Shown: in pieces, positions 53,601 through 61,114 of the stretch | Position numbering within the stretch: position 1 is the stretch's first letter | Layout of the letters: each line of letters opens with the position of its first letter | Assembly (NCBI RefSeq): GCF_001898575.1 | Contig: NZ_MKUD01000002.1 | Coordinates: 232,915 to 296,914 of the forward strand | Direction: 5' to 3' | Origin: Spirosoma sp. 48-14 | Lineage (GTDB): Bacteria; Bacteroidota; Bacteroidia; Cytophagales; Spirosomataceae | Length of the DNA: 64,000 nt | Notes under the pieces: generated by a model | Told to the model about the DNA's origin: nothing | Databases searched by the model: none | What the model saw: the letters and a program-made list of their open reading frames with translations, nothing else | Translations under genes and position numbers: made by a program

Positions 53601-54308
53601 GTCAGTACCGCTGATACAAGTAAAAAGTACGCCATACCGAACACATCAACCGGTTCGCCTATTACCGGTACGCTGCCAGCCAACTTACCCGGTGGTCAAT
53701 ATTTTGTTCGTGTCAATGCCGACAACCCGGAAATTGGTATTACGGGTAGCAATAGCCCTACTCAACTGACCGTACGATCGCTGGCCAGTGCTACGCTGAC
53801 AGGCACGCAAAACATTTACGAAGGTACTCCTGCAAACCTGACACTAACATTCGGCGGGGATGCGCCCTGGACAGCCACGTATGCCGATAGTCTCAAAAAC
53901 TATTCACTGACCACCAGTACAAACCCATTAGTCGTTGAAGTACGGCCAACCCGAAACACAACCTATCAGTTGACTAAAGTGACTAACTTCTGCGGAAGTG
54001 GCCCTGTTTCTGGTAGCGCAACGATAACCATACTCCCCCTACTAGGCGTAGAAGATAACCCGCTCGATCCGCTGGTTAAAACATACCCTGTTCCAACAGA
54101 AACCAGATTGACGATAGAACTCGACTTGCCGCTGACGCAGAATCCGGCTATTTTATCGCTCATCGATGCCAATGGCCAACCCATCTTACAACAAACAACG
54201 CGAGCAAAAGTGAATGAGCTTAACTTAAGTTCTCAGCCAAATGGCTTGTACTTCCTCCGTATACAGGTTGGTGATCGACAAACTGTCCGAAAAGTTCTGA
54301 AACAGTAA
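50652..54308 (+). CDS. Large surface protein with tandem Ig-like repeats and T9SS sorting domain
   Basis: 1218 residues. Signal peptide to VSAQ. An N-terminal and a later domain share SVCAGLDLTVSF-like and TVCSGTPITVPFTTSG sequences. Between them are about nine tandem repeats of 70-85 residues (about 130-860), each with a C at the start, LxWYGT(S)xxGG, xxYYVSQxVNGCE and ending xPxAP, the pattern of CHU/Ig-like adhesin modules with paired Cys. The C-terminal 80 residues (YPVPTETRLTIELDLPL ... PNGLYFLRIQVGDRQTVRKVLKQ) are a type A sorting domain of type IX secretion. Probably a surface adhesin or gliding-related protein. Confidence 0.85.
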   Translation: MKGRIFYSYLLALLGLAGLVNRVSAQTIQSVTLSTPSVCAGLDLTVSFATSGTFANGNNFSLLLSDAAGVTYPNPSSPLVTVAGRTGTFTVKVIIPSSATTSTNYKIRVLASTGTPVQSKESSAFTVNSANKPVSSAQTGCVGTPKALTATLTAGGLSLAWYNQSKQAISAPSPTASGTYYVSQLNGNTCTSDLVQVDYVANSYPSAPSVTTPPPTCSGSQLTNFNAFASAGGTLHWWSTADKKGSSSPTVNPSNTQSATYYVSQEVNGCDGVTAPISVTIVAKPDKPSVKGPAPVCSGSPVGSLTATTSQSDYTLRWWGTNAANGSFTTSPTTVDNASSKTYYVSQATKEGCDSDRASISVTIKPTPGAPNVSSPLLACQNRTGYNLSASASEGGSLNWYGTSASGGTATNDAPALVTTTTGSTQYYVSQSVNGCEGPRAPITFTVNAVPAAPTIFPPAAYCEGNTAAALSATGTSLKWYGLNASGGASSSNPTVPSTDASAIGTKTYYVTQTVNSCESERIGIPVQVKDTPDAPGTSNIDFCQGTNAPTLTASLVNTATPNWYGTSSNGGTASANAPTPSNASPGVTVYYVSQTLNGCEGPRASLSVRVKSTPGAPVVNSVSYCNKSQAQTLSAAGSNLKWYDASDNSLGGNAPTPNTGSVGTQIYKVSQTSNENCEGPKATITVTIKPLPGSPSVSDITYCQAQQDQPAQNVQDLSSRANGQNLRWYNPDGNQYSSAPTPSIDKGGTQNYDVSQTVDGCESSRARINVLIVSPPPPTAKALVSYCLNDQPAPLEATGEAGSKLKWIDPYGRVFDVAVPFTFTPSTDPKGDAFYVYQIASYGCYSARTTVRVLVSAPPTLALTAPTTTVNLGQRAPLNLKFTSVGPFSYTLTGGYAGTSRSTDTTISVLPRGNTIYQIITVSNTCGLGLPGNPSTAQINVRVPTVSASSFTSSTVCSGTPITVPFTTSGQFNSGNAFRLEVVSTADTSKKYAIPNTSTGSPITGTLPANLPGGQYFVRVNADNPEIGITGSNSPTQLTVRSLASATLTGTQNIYEGTPANLTLTFGGDAPWTATYADSLKNYSLTTSTNPLVVEVRPTRNTTYQLTKVTNFCGSGPVSGSATITILPLLGVEDNPLDPLVKTYPVPTETRLTIELDLPLTQNPAILSLIDANGQPILQQTTRAKVNELNLSSQPNGLYFLRIQVGDRQTVRKVLKQ

Positions 54309-54317
54309 ACCAGGTAG

Positions 54318-54375
54318 CTACTTGTGAGTCATAGTCGTTGGTAAATACACTTTAACGGCTTTAACTCACAAGTAG
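54318..54375. repeat. Inverted repeat between the Ig-repeat gene and tadA
   Basis: 12-base perfect arms CTACTTGTGAGT and ACTCACAAGTAG, 34 bases apart, filling the gap from 9 bases after one gene to 15 bases before the next. The large loop and lack of a T-run make it a poor terminator. Confidence 0.5.
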
Positions 54376-54390
54376 TCACTATCGACGAAC

Positions 54391-54825
54391 ATGCCCGACG
54401 AGTATTTCATGGAAATTGCGCTGGGGCTGGCGGAAGAAGCAGCCGAATCGGGAGAAATTCCGGTTGGTGCAGTAGTGGTCTGTCGAAATCGAATTATTGC
54501 CAAATCGCGCAATCAGACTGAGCAGTTGAATGATGTAACGGCCCACGCTGAGTTGATGGCCATTACAGCCGCCGAACATTATTTAGGCAGCAAATACCTG
54601 ACCGACTGCACACTATATGTTACATTGGAACCTTGTGTGATGTGTGCAGGCGCTTTGTTCTGGGCGCAGCTTAGTCGGCTGGTTATTGGAGCCAGTGACC
54701 CCAAACGAGGTTACAGCCGTATTCAACCTTCTGTTTTACATCCTAAAACTCGTGTCGAAGCAGGCGTACTTGCCGAAGAAAGTCAGGCCTTATTGGCAAA
54801 GTTTTTTAATCGTCTAAGAACATAA
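54391..54825 (+). CDS. tadA: tRNA adenosine(34) deaminase
   Basis: Converts adenosine to inosine at the wobble position of tRNA-Arg(ACG). 144 residues, cytidine-deaminase fold: zinc ligand His and catalytic Glu in TAHAELMAI, zinc ligands in EPCVMCAGAL, then the TadA-type FFNRLRT end. The GEIPVGAVVV start is typical. It follows the large surface protein by 82 bases with an inverted repeat between. Confidence 0.92.
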   Translation: MPDEYFMEIALGLAEEAAESGEIPVGAVVVCRNRIIAKSRNQTEQLNDVTAHAELMAITAAEHYLGSKYLTDCTLYVTLEPCVMCAGALFWAQLSRLVIGASDPKRGYSRIQPSVLHPKTRVEAGVLAEESQALLAKFFNRLRT

Positions 54826-54882
54826 TTTAACACAGGCTTGTTAACCCAACCGAGTAATCTTTCATTCTAACTTATCAATACA

Positions 54883-55497
54883 ATGGCATTTGTATTAGAC
54901 CCGCTTCCCTACCCAAGTGATTCGCTCGAACCCAATATCGACAAGCAAACCATGGAAATTCATCACGGCAAGCACCACAATGCGTACGTGACGAATCTGA
55001 ATAACGCTATTGCTGGTACCGATCTGGAGAATAAATCCATCGAAGACCTGCTGGCTTCTGTTAGCAAAGCGCCAATTGCTGTTCGTAATAATGGTGGTGG
55101 TCATTACAACCACACAATGTTCTGGAATACAATTTCCGGTAATGGTGGTGGCCAGCCCAAAGGGGCATTAGCCGATGCAATCAATGAGAAGTTTGGTTCG
55201 TTCGATGCTTTCAAAGACGAATTTACTAAAGCTGCTACAACCCGGTTTGGTTCGGGTTGGGCCTGGTTGATTGTTACCCCAGAAGGGGGTCTGGCTGTTA
55301 CTTCAACGCCAAATCAGGATAACCCGCTGATGGATATTGCCGAGGTAAAAGGATTCCCAGTAATTGGACTTGATGTATGGGAGCATGCTTATTACCTCAA
55401 ATATCAAAACCGTCGGCCCGATTATATTGCTGCTTACTTTAATATTGTTGACTGGGATGCAGCCGAAAAGCGTTTCCAGCAAGGCAAGCAGGCCTAA
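54883..55497 (+). CDS. sodA: Superoxide dismutase (Fe/Mn)
   Basis: 204 residues. Metal ligands visible in family order: His in [13 protein letters not shown], His in HYNHTMFW, and Asp and His in [21 protein letters not shown] precedes the C-terminal ligands. The choice of Fe, Mn or either cannot be settled by eye. It stands 57 bases after tadA; a perfect 20-bp palindrome follows four bases after the stop. Confidence 0.95.
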   Translation: MAFVLDPLPYPSDSLEPNIDKQTMEIHHGKHHNAYVTNLNNAIAGTDLENKSIEDLLASVSKAPIAVRNNGGGHYNHTMFWNTISGNGGGQPKGALADAINEKFGSFDAFKDEFTKAATTRFGSGWAWLIVTPEGGLAVTSTPNQDNPLMDIAEVKGFPVIGLDVWEHAYYLKYQNRRPDYIAAYFNIVDWDAAEKRFQQGKQA

Positions 55498-55501
55498 TTA
55501 T

Positions 55502-55568
55502 TGAATAATGTACAATGGGTACTGAATAATTGCCACTAATTACATCATTACCCATTGTACATTATTCA
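55502..55568. repeat. Perfect palindrome after sodA
   Basis: 20-bp perfect arms (55502-55521 with 55549-55568; TGAATAATGTACAATGGGTA) around 27 bases. The right arm overlaps the -33 box of the tRNA-His promoter, so the same DNA may end sodA and shape tRNA expression. Confidence 0.75.
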
Positions 55569-55584
55569 TTAATCATTATTTTTG
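55555..55584 (+). promoter_or_regulatory. Promoter of tRNA-His
   Basis: TTG (55555-55557), 19 bases, TATTTTTG (55577-55584), the Bacteroidota -33/-7 pattern, 14 bases before the mature tRNA. Confidence 0.7.
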
Positions 55585-55597
55585 CACTTCCAAAACG

Positions 55598-55671
55598 GTG
55601 GATGTAGCTCAGTCGGTTAGAGCGTCGGATTGTGGTTCCGAAGGTCGCGGGTTCGAGCCCCGTCTTTCACC
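55598..55671 (+). tRNA. tRNA-His (GTG)
   Basis: Cloverleaf: acceptor GTGGATG with CTTTCAC (a T-T at the sixth pair), anticodon stem TCGGA with loop TTGTGGT (anticodon GTG), T-arm GCGGG-TTCGAGC-CCCGT, discriminator C, and a G just before position 1 as needed for the extra G of tRNA-His. A strong terminator follows. Confidence 0.96.
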
Positions 55672-55677
55672 CTCGTT

Positions 55678-55705
55678 AAAAGCCCTGCAGCGTCAGGGCT
55701 TTTTC
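55678..55705 (+). terminator. Rho-independent terminator of tRNA-His
   Basis: AAAAGCCCTG-CAGCGT-CAGGGCTTTT followed by TCTTTTT, six bases after the tRNA. Confidence 0.9.
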
Positions 55706-55890
55706 TTTTTACGACTATCTTCTTGGAATATACCACGGCTCAGTCAGCGCGTGACCAAATAATAAACTTTCGATTTTGTTTATGTTTTAAGGTAAAACAT
55801 TAAACAAAAATAATTTCCCTGGTGTTGTATTTTGCACACACGTTTACCAAAGTCCCGTTCTGAGGCTATCCAACTGAGACCTTCAATTGT

Positions 55891-56766
55891 ATGAGCACCT
55901 ACTCGATCAAAGATTTAGAGCAACTTTCAGGTATTAAAGCGCATACGTTACGTATCTGGGAGCAGCGATACGCTATCCTGGCTCCACAACGAACGGATAC
56001 AAATATCCGCACCTACGACGATCAGGACCTCAAGCTTGTGCTGAACATTGCCTTATTAAAGGACCACGGCTACAAGATTTCAGAGATCTCGAAGCTCTCC
56101 CCAAACGAACTGTACCAGGAAGTCCTGAAGATTTCGGAAAAACCGCTTAGCTTTCCCGATCAGATTCAGGCGCTTACACTGGCCATGATTGATCTGGATG
56201 AAGAACAGTTTGAAAAAGTTATGCTAGCCAATACACGCCAGTTTGGCTTCGAAAATACCTACCTGAATGTTGTTTATCCTTTTCTGAGTCGCATTGGCAC
56301 CTTGTGGGTAACCGGATCGATAGGGCCTGCTCAGGAGCATTTTATGACAAGTCTGATCCGGCAGAAACTCATCGTTGCCATTGATAGCCTGTCCTCTCAG
56401 CCCACCAATGGGAAACGATACATGCTGTTTTTACCTGAAGGCGAGTACCATGAGATAAGCTTGTTGTTCGCCCACTATATTATCCGGTCGAGATCGAACA
56501 AAGTTATTTACTTCGGGCAGAGTTTACCATTCAGGGAATTGGCTTTTGCCTATGATCGGTATAAGCCCGACTACTTGTTTACAGTGCTGACTTCCTCACT
56601 GGCTAACCATGAAGTGCAGAACTTTGTCAACCGTTTAGCCAGCACATTTTCTAAAGCTGAGCTCCTGTTTACTGGCTATCAGGTTGTAGGGCAAGATATA
56701 GAGACGCCCAAAAATGTGTCGATCATTACCCAGATCAACGAATTGATCCGTATTGCTTCCAGTTAA
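55891..56766 (+). CDS. MerR-family regulator with B12-binding-like domain (CarH/LitR-like)
   Basis: 291 residues. N-terminal MerR helix-turn-helix (1-70; YSIKDLEQLSGIKAHTLRIWEQRY). The middle is a helical B12-binding cap with W139, nine residues, E149-H150, the Wx9EH motif of CarH/LitR photoreceptors. The C-terminal Rossmann-like domain has EYH at 185-187 (the DxH position, lower axial His187), but the following Gly is Ser. This family uses adenosylcobalamin as a light sensor to derepress carotenoid and photoprotection genes. No such target lies next to it, so it may act elsewhere. Monocistronic, facing a convergent hydrolase gene 6 bases away. Confidence 0.85.
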   Translation: MSTYSIKDLEQLSGIKAHTLRIWEQRYAILAPQRTDTNIRTYDDQDLKLVLNIALLKDHGYKISEISKLSPNELYQEVLKISEKPLSFPDQIQALTLAMIDLDEEQFEKVMLANTRQFGFENTYLNVVYPFLSRIGTLWVTGSIGPAQEHFMTSLIRQKLIVAIDSLSSQPTNGKRYMLFLPEGEYHEISLLFAHYIIRSRSNKVIYFGQSLPFRELAFAYDRYKPDYLFTVLTSSLANHEVQNFVNRLASTFSKAELLFTGYQVVGQDIETPKNVSIITQINELIRIASS

Positions 56767-56772
56767 AGTTAC

Positions 56773-57738
56773 CTAGCAAATGTTTTGCGCAAAAGAGAGG
56801 GCAGTTCGCTCAGCATAGGTATATTCATCTCGAACCACTTGAAAACCAACGTGTCCACCTTTCTGTGGCGTTTCCAGAAAAATCTGCTTGTGGGTCTCAG
56901 CCAACCAGGCTGGCGAACATTCGGGCGAAAGCAGTGGGTCGTTCTGGGCATTCAGCAGTAAAGCAGGTACGGCGATACCCGGCATAAAATTGACAGCCGA
57001 TGCCTGAGTATAAAAATCATCTGCATCCCGATAGCTGTTGACTGGTGCTGAAAAAAACTCATCGAAGTCGCGCCATTGTTTCACCTGCTGTAACTTGCTC
57101 ATATCCAGTCTTCCCGGATATCGGGCGTCTTTCTCACTGATTTTAACGATCAGTTTTTTCATGAACCGCTTTCGGTAGAACCAGTTTGCCGCCCGATCGA
57201 GCAGCACAGCACTAGCGCCCAAATCGGTAGGAGCCGAAATTGCAATCCCACCTTTCACGGGTTCAGGGAGTTGCTTGCCATACACGCCAAGATATTTCAG
57301 CGTGATATTCCCTCCCATGCTATAGCCCACTAGCACGATTTTATGGTAGGCTTTTCGTTGAAGCGCCCGCTGAATAACTTCGCCCAGATCACCAATTTCA
57401 CCATGATTGTAAAGCCGAAAAGCCTGGTTCATTTCGCCACTGCACGAACGACAATTCCAGGCCAGCACATCGTATCCATGTTCGGAAAAGAGCTTGGCCG
57501 TACCGCGTATATATTGCCGATTGCTGTCACCTTCCAGCCCATGCGTCAGAACAAGCAGTTGCTTTTGACCCTTATCGATCCAGTCAAGATCGACAAAGTC
57601 GCCGTCACTGAGCGTTAGCCGTTCGCGCTCATAGGTAACCCCGGTTACTACGCGCGTCAGGCTTGGGATAATGGTTTGGAGGTGCCCGTTATACTGATAA
57701 GTGGGTGGGCCCGGATAGGAAGAACGAATCAACGGCAT
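56773..57738 (-). CDS. YheT-family alpha/beta hydrolase
   Basis: 321 residues. YNGHLQTIIPSL near the start is the YheT-family signature; LTHGLEGDSNRQYIRG, LAWNCRSCSGEMN and nucleophile Ser in GYSMGGN follow. Acid in NAQNDPLL and His in KGGHVGF complete the triad. Related proteins are described as carboxylesterases or hydrolases of unknown physiological substrate. ATG 57738 is the conserved start; the longer open frame upstream (to 57993) has no family similarity and runs antisense to the next gene. Confidence 0.9.
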   Translation of the reverse strand: MPLIRSSYPGPPTYQYNGHLQTIIPSLTRVVTGVTYERERLTLSDGDFVDLDWIDKGQKQLLVLTHGLEGDSNRQYIRGTAKLFSEHGYDVLAWNCRSCSGEMNQAFRLYNHGEIGDLGEVIQRALQRKAYHKIVLVGYSMGGNITLKYLGVYGKQLPEPVKGGIAISAPTDLGASAVLLDRAANWFYRKRFMKKLIVKISEKDARYPGRLDMSKLQQVKQWRDFDEFFSAPVNSYRDADDFYTQASAVNFMPGIAVPALLLNAQNDPLLSPECSPAWLAETHKQIFLETPQKGGHVGFQVVRDEYTYAERTALSFAQNIC

Positions 57739-57810
57739 ATTAATTGAACAACGGATACTTTTGTATCGTTGTTCCCTTGCGATGTCCTGTCTAGCCCATA
57801 CATCACTACC

Positions 57811-58254
57811 ATGCCGATTGCGAAGTACATCTCTGTAATAATTGCCAGTACTATTAAGTTTATTGGCGGGCCCTTGACTGGAGTAGCTCTTGGGCTTAGC
57901 TGGCTCGAAACAGCCATTTTTACAACACTGGGCATGATGTTGAGCGTAGTAGTAGTGACATATGCAGGAGCAGCCCTTCAAGCGCTGTGGCAACGGTATC
58001 GGTCTACTCCCCCCAAACGCTTTACCCGACGCACCCGTTTAGCCATCCGTATCTGGAAGCGGGCAGGTATGGCGGGAATTGCCCTACTGACACCACTCAT
58101 TTTAACGCCCATCGGCGGAACCATACTAGCCGTATCGTTCGGTGTAAAACGGGGGCAGTTACTACTTTATATGTTGATAAGCGGTATCATCTGGGCGGTT
58201 GTCCAGACAGTTGCGGTCTATCAGATTCCAGGTTTGAAAGGTATTTTCGGGTAA
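57811..58254 (+). CDS. Small integral membrane protein (possible small multidrug-export family)
   Basis: 147 residues with four hydrophobic segments (about 8-28, 30-58, 88-110 and 115-140) and a basic cytoplasmic loop (RYRSTPPKRFTRRTRLAIRIWKRAG). TPLILTPIGGTILAVSFGVKRGQ loosely resembles the small multidrug-export (PF06695) proteins, but the match is by eye. ATG 57811 is used; the frame extends to a TTG at 57769. Confidence 0.6.
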   Translation: MPIAKYISVIIASTIKFIGGPLTGVALGLSWLETAIFTTLGMMLSVVVVTYAGAALQALWQRYRSTPPKRFTRRTRLAIRIWKRAGMAGIALLTPLILTPIGGTILAVSFGVKRGQLLLYMLISGIIWAVVQTVAVYQIPGLKGIFG

Positions 58255-58260
58255 AACAAC

Positions 58261-59031
58261 TTATCGGCTGACGGTTTGCGGAGGAGCGTTAACGGTTTTC
58301 TTGCGGAAGTCGCCCCGTGAGAAGTATTTTTCAATCAGGCAGTAAAGCAGAATAAAGAAATAGCGGCTACCCATTTCCTTAATCTTCAGTTTCGACTCGC
58401 CATACTTACGATTTGTCCAGCTATTTGGCACAACCGCATATGTATAGCCACGGACAATCGCTTTTAAGGGCAATTCGACGGTTAGGTTGAAATGGGGCGA
58501 TAAAAAAGGTTTTACGCCTTCTATCGTTTCCCGTTTATAAAGCTTAAAGGCGTTGGTGGTATCATTGTATTTGATACCCATCATGACCCGAACAATGAAG
58601 TTGGCAATGCGATTGATAAACTTCTTCAGGCCCGGATAGTCGATCACCTTGCCCCCTTTTTCCCAACGCGACCCGAATACGGCATCCACATTGGTCTCCA
58701 GCATTTTGTTATAAAACTTAACCAGATCTTCGGGATCATCGGAGAGGTCGGCCATAAAAACAGCCACGCAATCGCCCGTGAATCGTTCCAATCCATACCG
58801 CACTGCATAGCCAAACCCATTAGGACCAGGATTGGTATAATAGACTAATGTCGGAATTTCAGTAGCTGCCAACTGCTCCAGCACCCGTAGCGTGCCATCT
58901 TTCGAGTTATCGTTAGTCACACAGATTTCATGTGGGATTCCGTGTTTCGCCAGGGTTTGGTAGAGAGTTCGTAGCGTAGGCGGCAACGACTCTTCTTCAT
59001 TGTAAGCAGGTATGACAACGCTCAATTTCAT
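58261..59031 (-). CDS. DPM1-like GT2 glycosyltransferase
   Basis: 256 residues of glycosyltransferase family 2. KLSVVIPAYNEEESLPPTL at the N-terminus, DNSKDGTL, the DxD-like MADLSDDPEDL and FGSRW are the pattern of dolichyl/polyprenyl-phosphate sugar transferases. One possible membrane stretch (FFILLYCLIEKYF) lies near the C-terminus. It probably loads a sugar on polyprenyl phosphate, which the GT39-like enzyme of the same locus (62115-63773) could use. ATG 59031 is the conserved start. Confidence 0.88.
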   Translation of the reverse strand: MKLSVVIPAYNEEESLPPTLRTLYQTLAKHGIPHEICVTNDNSKDGTLRVLEQLAATEIPTLVYYTNPGPNGFGYAVRYGLERFTGDCVAVFMADLSDDPEDLVKFYNKMLETNVDAVFGSRWEKGGKVIDYPGLKKFINRIANFIVRVMMGIKYNDTTNAFKLYKRETIEGVKPFLSPHFNLTVELPLKAIVRGYTYAVVPNSWTNRKYGESKLKIKEMGSRYFFILLYCLIEKYFSRGDFRKKTVNAPPQTVSR

Positions 59032-59085
59032 TCGAATACTGTATTTTAAAGATGTGAAAGCCTGGTCGCTCTGGTTTACAAAACC

Positions 59086-59093
59086 CAAATATA
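59086..59093 (-). promoter_or_regulatory. Candidate -7 box for the DPM1-like gene
   Basis: TATATTTG on the minus strand, 54 bases before the ATG. No TTG at the right distance upstream, so only half of the consensus is present. Confidence 0.35.
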
Positions 59094-59137
59094 GACAACC
59101 TTAAAACCCTAGAAATCAGAATAAACACCAAAAACAG

Positions 59138-60094
59138 TTACCTATAGGGCAAAAGACGGATGGTGCTATATAGTTTCGCTAAAGGCTTCGGCACAATATA
59201 CTCTATAATTACCTTTTTAGCCTTCTGCCATTCAGGTTTAGCCATCGATAAGTATTTCAGAGCAATACGCGCACGCCGGAAATAACTTCCTTCGTACTGT
59301 TTCGCATCCAGCATCATCCGATAATATCGGGCGATGTTTCGCCGAAGAACGGTATTGTATCGGTAGTCCAGCTCGCGGTTTATATTACTATACATCTGAA
59401 TCCGGTTGCGCAAAAATACTTCATCCCGTTCATTATCGTGAAAACTGGCTCCAGCCCGGTTTTTCCGGTACACCGACATAACATCAGGAATATAGCCAAT
59501 TTTGCCAAGTTTAGCTTTCAGAATCAAGCGCGGAATATCGCCACTGGACGACTCTCGAAACCAGGCCGGGTATTCTTTAATGTTGTTCCGGTACATTGTA
59601 CTCGACGTAGCCATAAACCAGATTTCATCTTCTCCGATGAGATCCTCAACGGTATAATAAGGCTTCATATCCGGGCCGTTGAGTATGTACGAAGGGCTTC
59701 CATCTTCGTAGGTAATCAACGCATTATGAAACGTCATCGAGTAATCGGGATGGGCGTCCAGCAAATCGGCCTGTTTCTGAAGTTTAAGTGGGTCTGTCAG
59801 ATAATCATCACCGTCGATCAGCGCATAATATTCACCTTTGGCCCGTTTGAGGGTCTCTAAAAAATTGATTCCCCCATTTTTACCCATATTGTGCGGGTGA
59901 AGTACTCCAATTACCAGACCAGGATGCTGACGCTCATATTCCTGAATGATTTCACGCGTGCCATCAGTGGAAAAATCGTCTCCTACCAGTATCTCAATAG
60001 GAAAATTCGTCTTCTGCGCCAGTACACTATCGATAGCCTGGCGGATAAATTTATGCTGGTTATAGGTGATAATCAGAACACTAACCTTCGGCAT
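59138..60094 (-). CDS. GT2 glycosyltransferase
   Basis: 318 residues, GT-A fold: MPKVSVLIITYNQHKFIRQAI, DDFSTDGT, then the DxD-type ALIDGDDYLTDPLK. C-terminal part basic and helical (YRMMLDAKQYEGSYFRRARIALKYL). Similar enzymes add sugars during O-antigen or capsule assembly. It is on the same strand as the oxygenase-like gene upstream, with a 42-bp palindrome between them. Confidence 0.88.
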   Translation of the reverse strand: MPKVSVLIITYNQHKFIRQAIDSVLAQKTNFPIEILVGDDFSTDGTREIIQEYERQHPGLVIGVLHPHNMGKNGGINFLETLKRAKGEYYALIDGDDYLTDPLKLQKQADLLDAHPDYSMTFHNALITYEDGSPSYILNGPDMKPYYTVEDLIGEDEIWFMATSSTMYRNNIKEYPAWFRESSSGDIPRLILKAKLGKIGYIPDVMSVYRKNRAGASFHDNERDEVFLRNRIQMYSNINRELDYRYNTVLRRNIARYYRMMLDAKQYEGSYFRRARIALKYLSMAKPEWQKAKKVIIEYIVPKPLAKLYSTIRLLPYR

Positions 60095-60103
60095 GATAGA
60101 ATA

Positions 60104-60200
60104 AGTAGTTAGGAGTTAGGAGCGGGGAGCGAGAAGGCCGACGCATATTTTTTCTTGTTGCGTCAGCCTTCTCACTCCCCGCTCCTAACTCCTAACTACT
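60104..60200 (-). repeat. Very long quasi-palindrome, 42-bp arms
   Basis: 60104-60145 pairs with 60159-60200 around a T-rich 13-base loop; only two differences, both C/A on the plus strand and hence G-U in minus-strand RNA, the direction of both flanking genes. It fills nearly all of the gap between the oxygenase-like gene and the GT2 gene. Arms contain direct repeats of TAGGAGT. This would form a very stable RNA hairpin between two genes of one operon. Confidence 0.85.
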
Positions 60201-60207
60201 GTTTAGT

Positions 60208-61020
60208 TTAAACAGTTATCGCTTTAGCGGTCTGGATATGCTCTTTCCAGCCCTGAGGCTCATCTTTTTCAGCCGGGGTTCCCCACGGATCGTAGAAGGG
60301 CAGAATAGCAACCCAGCGACCAGCCGGATCATCCCAGCTAAACCGATCAGCAAAGCTGGATGGGCTTACCCAGTGCGGCAAATCGTACCGGAACAGGATG
60401 ATATCGCCTATCTCCTGAAAGCCTTCCGTTTCGATAATATGGTCGTTGATCACATAGCCGGTACCGCCCGATGTATAATCTTTACCATACTGATTCAGAG
60501 CCAGAATGGTACCGACTTTCTGCGGATTGAGCGGGTGCCAGTGACGCCCAAAGAAACTACCCCCTAATGGATAATGGGTGACCTGTGGATGGAAATAAGG
60601 CTGCCCTTTACGGATGCCGTATTCTTCATTATTCCCGGTAAGGTTATTCCAGAATTGACGAAGTGGGTTGAAAACGCTCAACAATTCTGTTTTAGTTGGT
60701 TCTTCCAGGTCGAGAATAGCGTCGAACGTATGGTCGTGGAATAGTTGGGGCGCCTGCTGTATTTTAGCGATATGCAGCCGCTGCTTATGCTGGTTATTGT
60801 CGAAGGAATCAGGTGCTTCGGCCAGTGGAGTCTTTGCCGCCCAGTTGCGGGTAGCATCAATAGTTCCACGGAGCATTTCTTCAGGAATGCCTGATTTTAC
60901 GATCACAATATTTGGTTCGTTGACCAATGCCATCACTTCCTCAAATGGTATTTCGGGTACGATTTGACCATCCTTGAATTCGGCATCAACTTTTATCAGG
61001 TATTTTGCTAATTCTTTCAT
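60208..61020 (-). CDS. Probable 2-oxoglutarate/Fe(II) oxygenase-like protein
   Basis: 270 residues with no firmly recognised family. The segment FFGRHWHPLNPQKVGTILALN, then GGTGYVIND, FQEIGDIILFRYDLPHWVSP and AGRWVAILPFYDPW follows the order of a double-stranded beta-helix oxygenase: first His with a second acidic or His ligand, a distal His in LPHWV, and an Arg for 2-oxoglutarate. The usual HxD is HWH here, so activity is uncertain. Its place among glycosyltransferases suggests a sugar- or lipid-modifying step. ATG 61020 clear. Confidence 0.55.
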   Translation of the reverse strand: MKELAKYLIKVDAEFKDGQIVPEIPFEEVMALVNEPNIVIVKSGIPEEMLRGTIDATRNWAAKTPLAEAPDSFDNNQHKQRLHIAKIQQAPQLFHDHTFDAILDLEEPTKTELLSVFNPLRQFWNNLTGNNEEYGIRKGQPYFHPQVTHYPLGGSFFGRHWHPLNPQKVGTILALNQYGKDYTSGGTGYVINDHIIETEGFQEIGDIILFRYDLPHWVSPSSFADRFSWDDPAGRWVAILPFYDPWGTPAEKDEPQGWKEHIQTAKAITV

Positions 61021-61114
61021 AGTTTGTCCAGATACTGATTTAGTACAAAATAGGCGGCTGTCTAGACAAAATCCAAATTACCCCCTACTGATTTTGATCA
61101 ACAACGGCCTGTTT

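Noticed and set aside
57739..57993. N-terminal extension of the YheT-like hydrolase
   Set aside because: No family similarity before MPLIRSSYPGPP, and the extension runs antisense to the start of the neighbouring membrane-protein gene.
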